This document shows, one piece after another, positions 6,271 through 7,057 of a stretch of 7,057 nucleotides of DNA. The DNA lies in NCBI GenBank assembly GCA_937957685.1, contig CALGAO010000129.1, positions 1 to 7,057 on the forward strand. Reading direction: 5' to 3'. The translations under genes were made by a program, and so were the position numbers. A model generated the notes under the pieces. The model ran no database searches, was not told the DNA's origin, and saw nothing but the letters and a program-made list of their open reading frames with translations. The stretch's first letter is position 1. Every line of letters starts with the position of its first letter. The DNA comes from an uncultured Paenibacillaceae bacterium. GTDB lineage: Bacteria; Bacillota; Bacilli; Paenibacillales; DA-C8.

Positions 6271-6276
6271 TATAAT
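6271..6276 (+). promoter_or_regulatory. -10 box of the solute-binding protein gene
   Basis: A consensus TATAAT lies 42 bp before the start codon. The hexamers 16-18 bp upstream (around 6247-6254, e.g. CGTGTT) are poor -35 matches, so the promoter likely needs an activator. It would let the binding protein be made in excess over the permeases. There is no terminator between the permease stop and this box, so read-through is also possible. Confidence 0.65.
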
Positions 6277-6318
6277 GAACTCGTAATACAAAATATTCTA
6301 TGAAGAGGGGTTATCCGA

Positions 6319-7057
6319 ATGCGTAAAGTGTTGACACTCATGATGTGCATCCTGTTCATCGCTGGGGTGCTCGCCGCATGTGGAGGCAAAGGCGGCGACA
6401 ATTCGGGCAATACGTCCAATGCTAACAGCAACACCGGAACAACGAATAACGCCGCCAATAGCGGAAACGAAACGGGGAAGGATACGCAGCCCAAGAAAGT
6501 CCGAATCAGCGTCTACTATCCGACGCCAGACCGCGAAGCGGATCGTGCGCTGGAGGATGACAAGATCCGCCGATTCCAGGAGGTTTATCCGCATGTGGAG
6601 ATCGTAAAGGCGGACTGGCAATACAATCCTGCGGAGATCGGCATCAAGATGGGCGCGAACGAAGCGCCGACATTGTTTAACACCTATGCGACCGAAGGCA
6701 AGTTCCTGGCGGAGCGGGGTTGGGCAGCTGATATTACCGAACTCTGGAACAACTACGAACATAAAGATCAGTTTAATCCGATCTTGGCTAATCAGTTTAT
6801 CATCGATGGCAAGGTATACGGCATTCCGCAGAAAGGCTATGTCGTTGCGACTGTCGTTAATAAGAAGATGCTGCAAGATAAAGGCGTAGCGATTCCGCCT
6901 TATGATTGGACATGGGAAGACATGCTGAACACAGCGCAGGCGGTGAGCGACCCAAGCGCCGGCATCTCTGGTATCGCCCTGATGGGCAAGGGCAACGAAG
7001 CGGGCTGGAACTGGACGAACTTCCTGTTCGAAGCGGGAGGAGAGATTCAAACCGTAG
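6319..7057 (+). CDS. ABC transporter extracellular solute-binding lipoprotein, sugar type (partial)
   Basis: This is the receptor of the importer, tethered to the outer face of the membrane, and delivers sugar to the two permeases. Only the first 246 codons are present; the frame is open to the window end, and the family usually has about 420-450 residues. A signal peptide (1-20) ends in the lipobox LAAC with lipid-attachment Cys21. A linker rich in Gly, Asn, Ser and Thr follows (about 22-55), then the lobe starting KVRISVYYPTP. DGKVYGIPQKGYVVATVVNKKML (about 159-181) and the WTWEDMLNTAQAVSDPSAGISGI block are typical of COG1653 (UgpB/MalE-like) proteins. ATG 6319 follows AAGAGGGG (6303-6310) at 8 nt. 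The gene has its own promoter at 6271. The ligand is unknown. Confidence 0.93.
   Translation, partial: MRKVLTLMMCILFIAGVLAACGGKGGDNSGNTSNANSNTGTTNNAANSGNETGKDTQPKKVRISVYYPTPDREADRALEDDKIRRFQEVYPHVEIVKADWQYNPAEIGIKMGANEAPTLFNTYATEGKFLAERGWAADITELWNNYEHKDQFNPILANQFIIDGKVYGIPQKGYVVATVVNKKMLQDKGVAIPPYDWTWEDMLNTAQAVSDPSAGISGIALMGKGNEAGWNWTNFLFEAGGEIQTV

Overview
The window looks like chromosomal DNA of a low-to-mid GC Firmicute, most likely Paenibacillaceae (Paenibacillus or Cohnella type). The evidence is strong AGGAGG-type ribosome sites, GTG starts, a Gram-positive SSB with the DDDLPF tail, an S6-SSB gene pair, and a YesM/YesN two-component system next to a carbohydrate ABC importer. The assignment is by protein character and gene order, not by a database search. 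All genes read on the + strand.

Region 1 (1 to about 1090) is a housekeeping block. An imperfect 35-bp tandem repeat lies at the left edge, followed by a good sigma-A promoter (81-109), a short structured leader that may be the S6:S18 autoregulatory RNA, rpsF (S6, GTG start at 181) and ssb. The usual third gene, rpsR (S18), is not there. Two successive intrinsic terminators (991-1015 and 1047-1090) follow ssb and close the unit.

Region 2 (about 1091-4312) encodes a YesM-type membrane sensor kinase and a YesN-type response regulator (REC plus AraC-type HTH), 21 bp apart and cotranscribed. A 9-bp direct repeat with exactly 21-bp spacing lies just upstream of the kinase promoter -10 box and may be an autoregulatory operator.

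Region 3 (4313-7057, continuing beyond the window) encodes a CUT1-type carbohydrate importer: a MalF/UgpA-like permease, a MalG/UgpE-like permease, and the N-terminal 246 codons of a lipoprotein solute-binding protein. There is no ATPase gene in the window; such importers often use a shared MsmX-type ATPase.

The likely circuit is that the kinase senses an extracellular sugar signal, possibly with the binding protein, and phosphorylates the regulator, which then activates importer transcription. The most useful new observation is a 20-bp element matching at 16 of 20 positions, found in both noncoding gaps of the importer (4324-4343 and 6228-6247). It sits 22-23 bp before a candidate -10 box that lacks a good -35. 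This is the expected geometry for an AraC-type activator site, and makes it a testable candidate operator for this regulator. I saw no phage, IS element, CRISPR array or plainly new enzymatic system.
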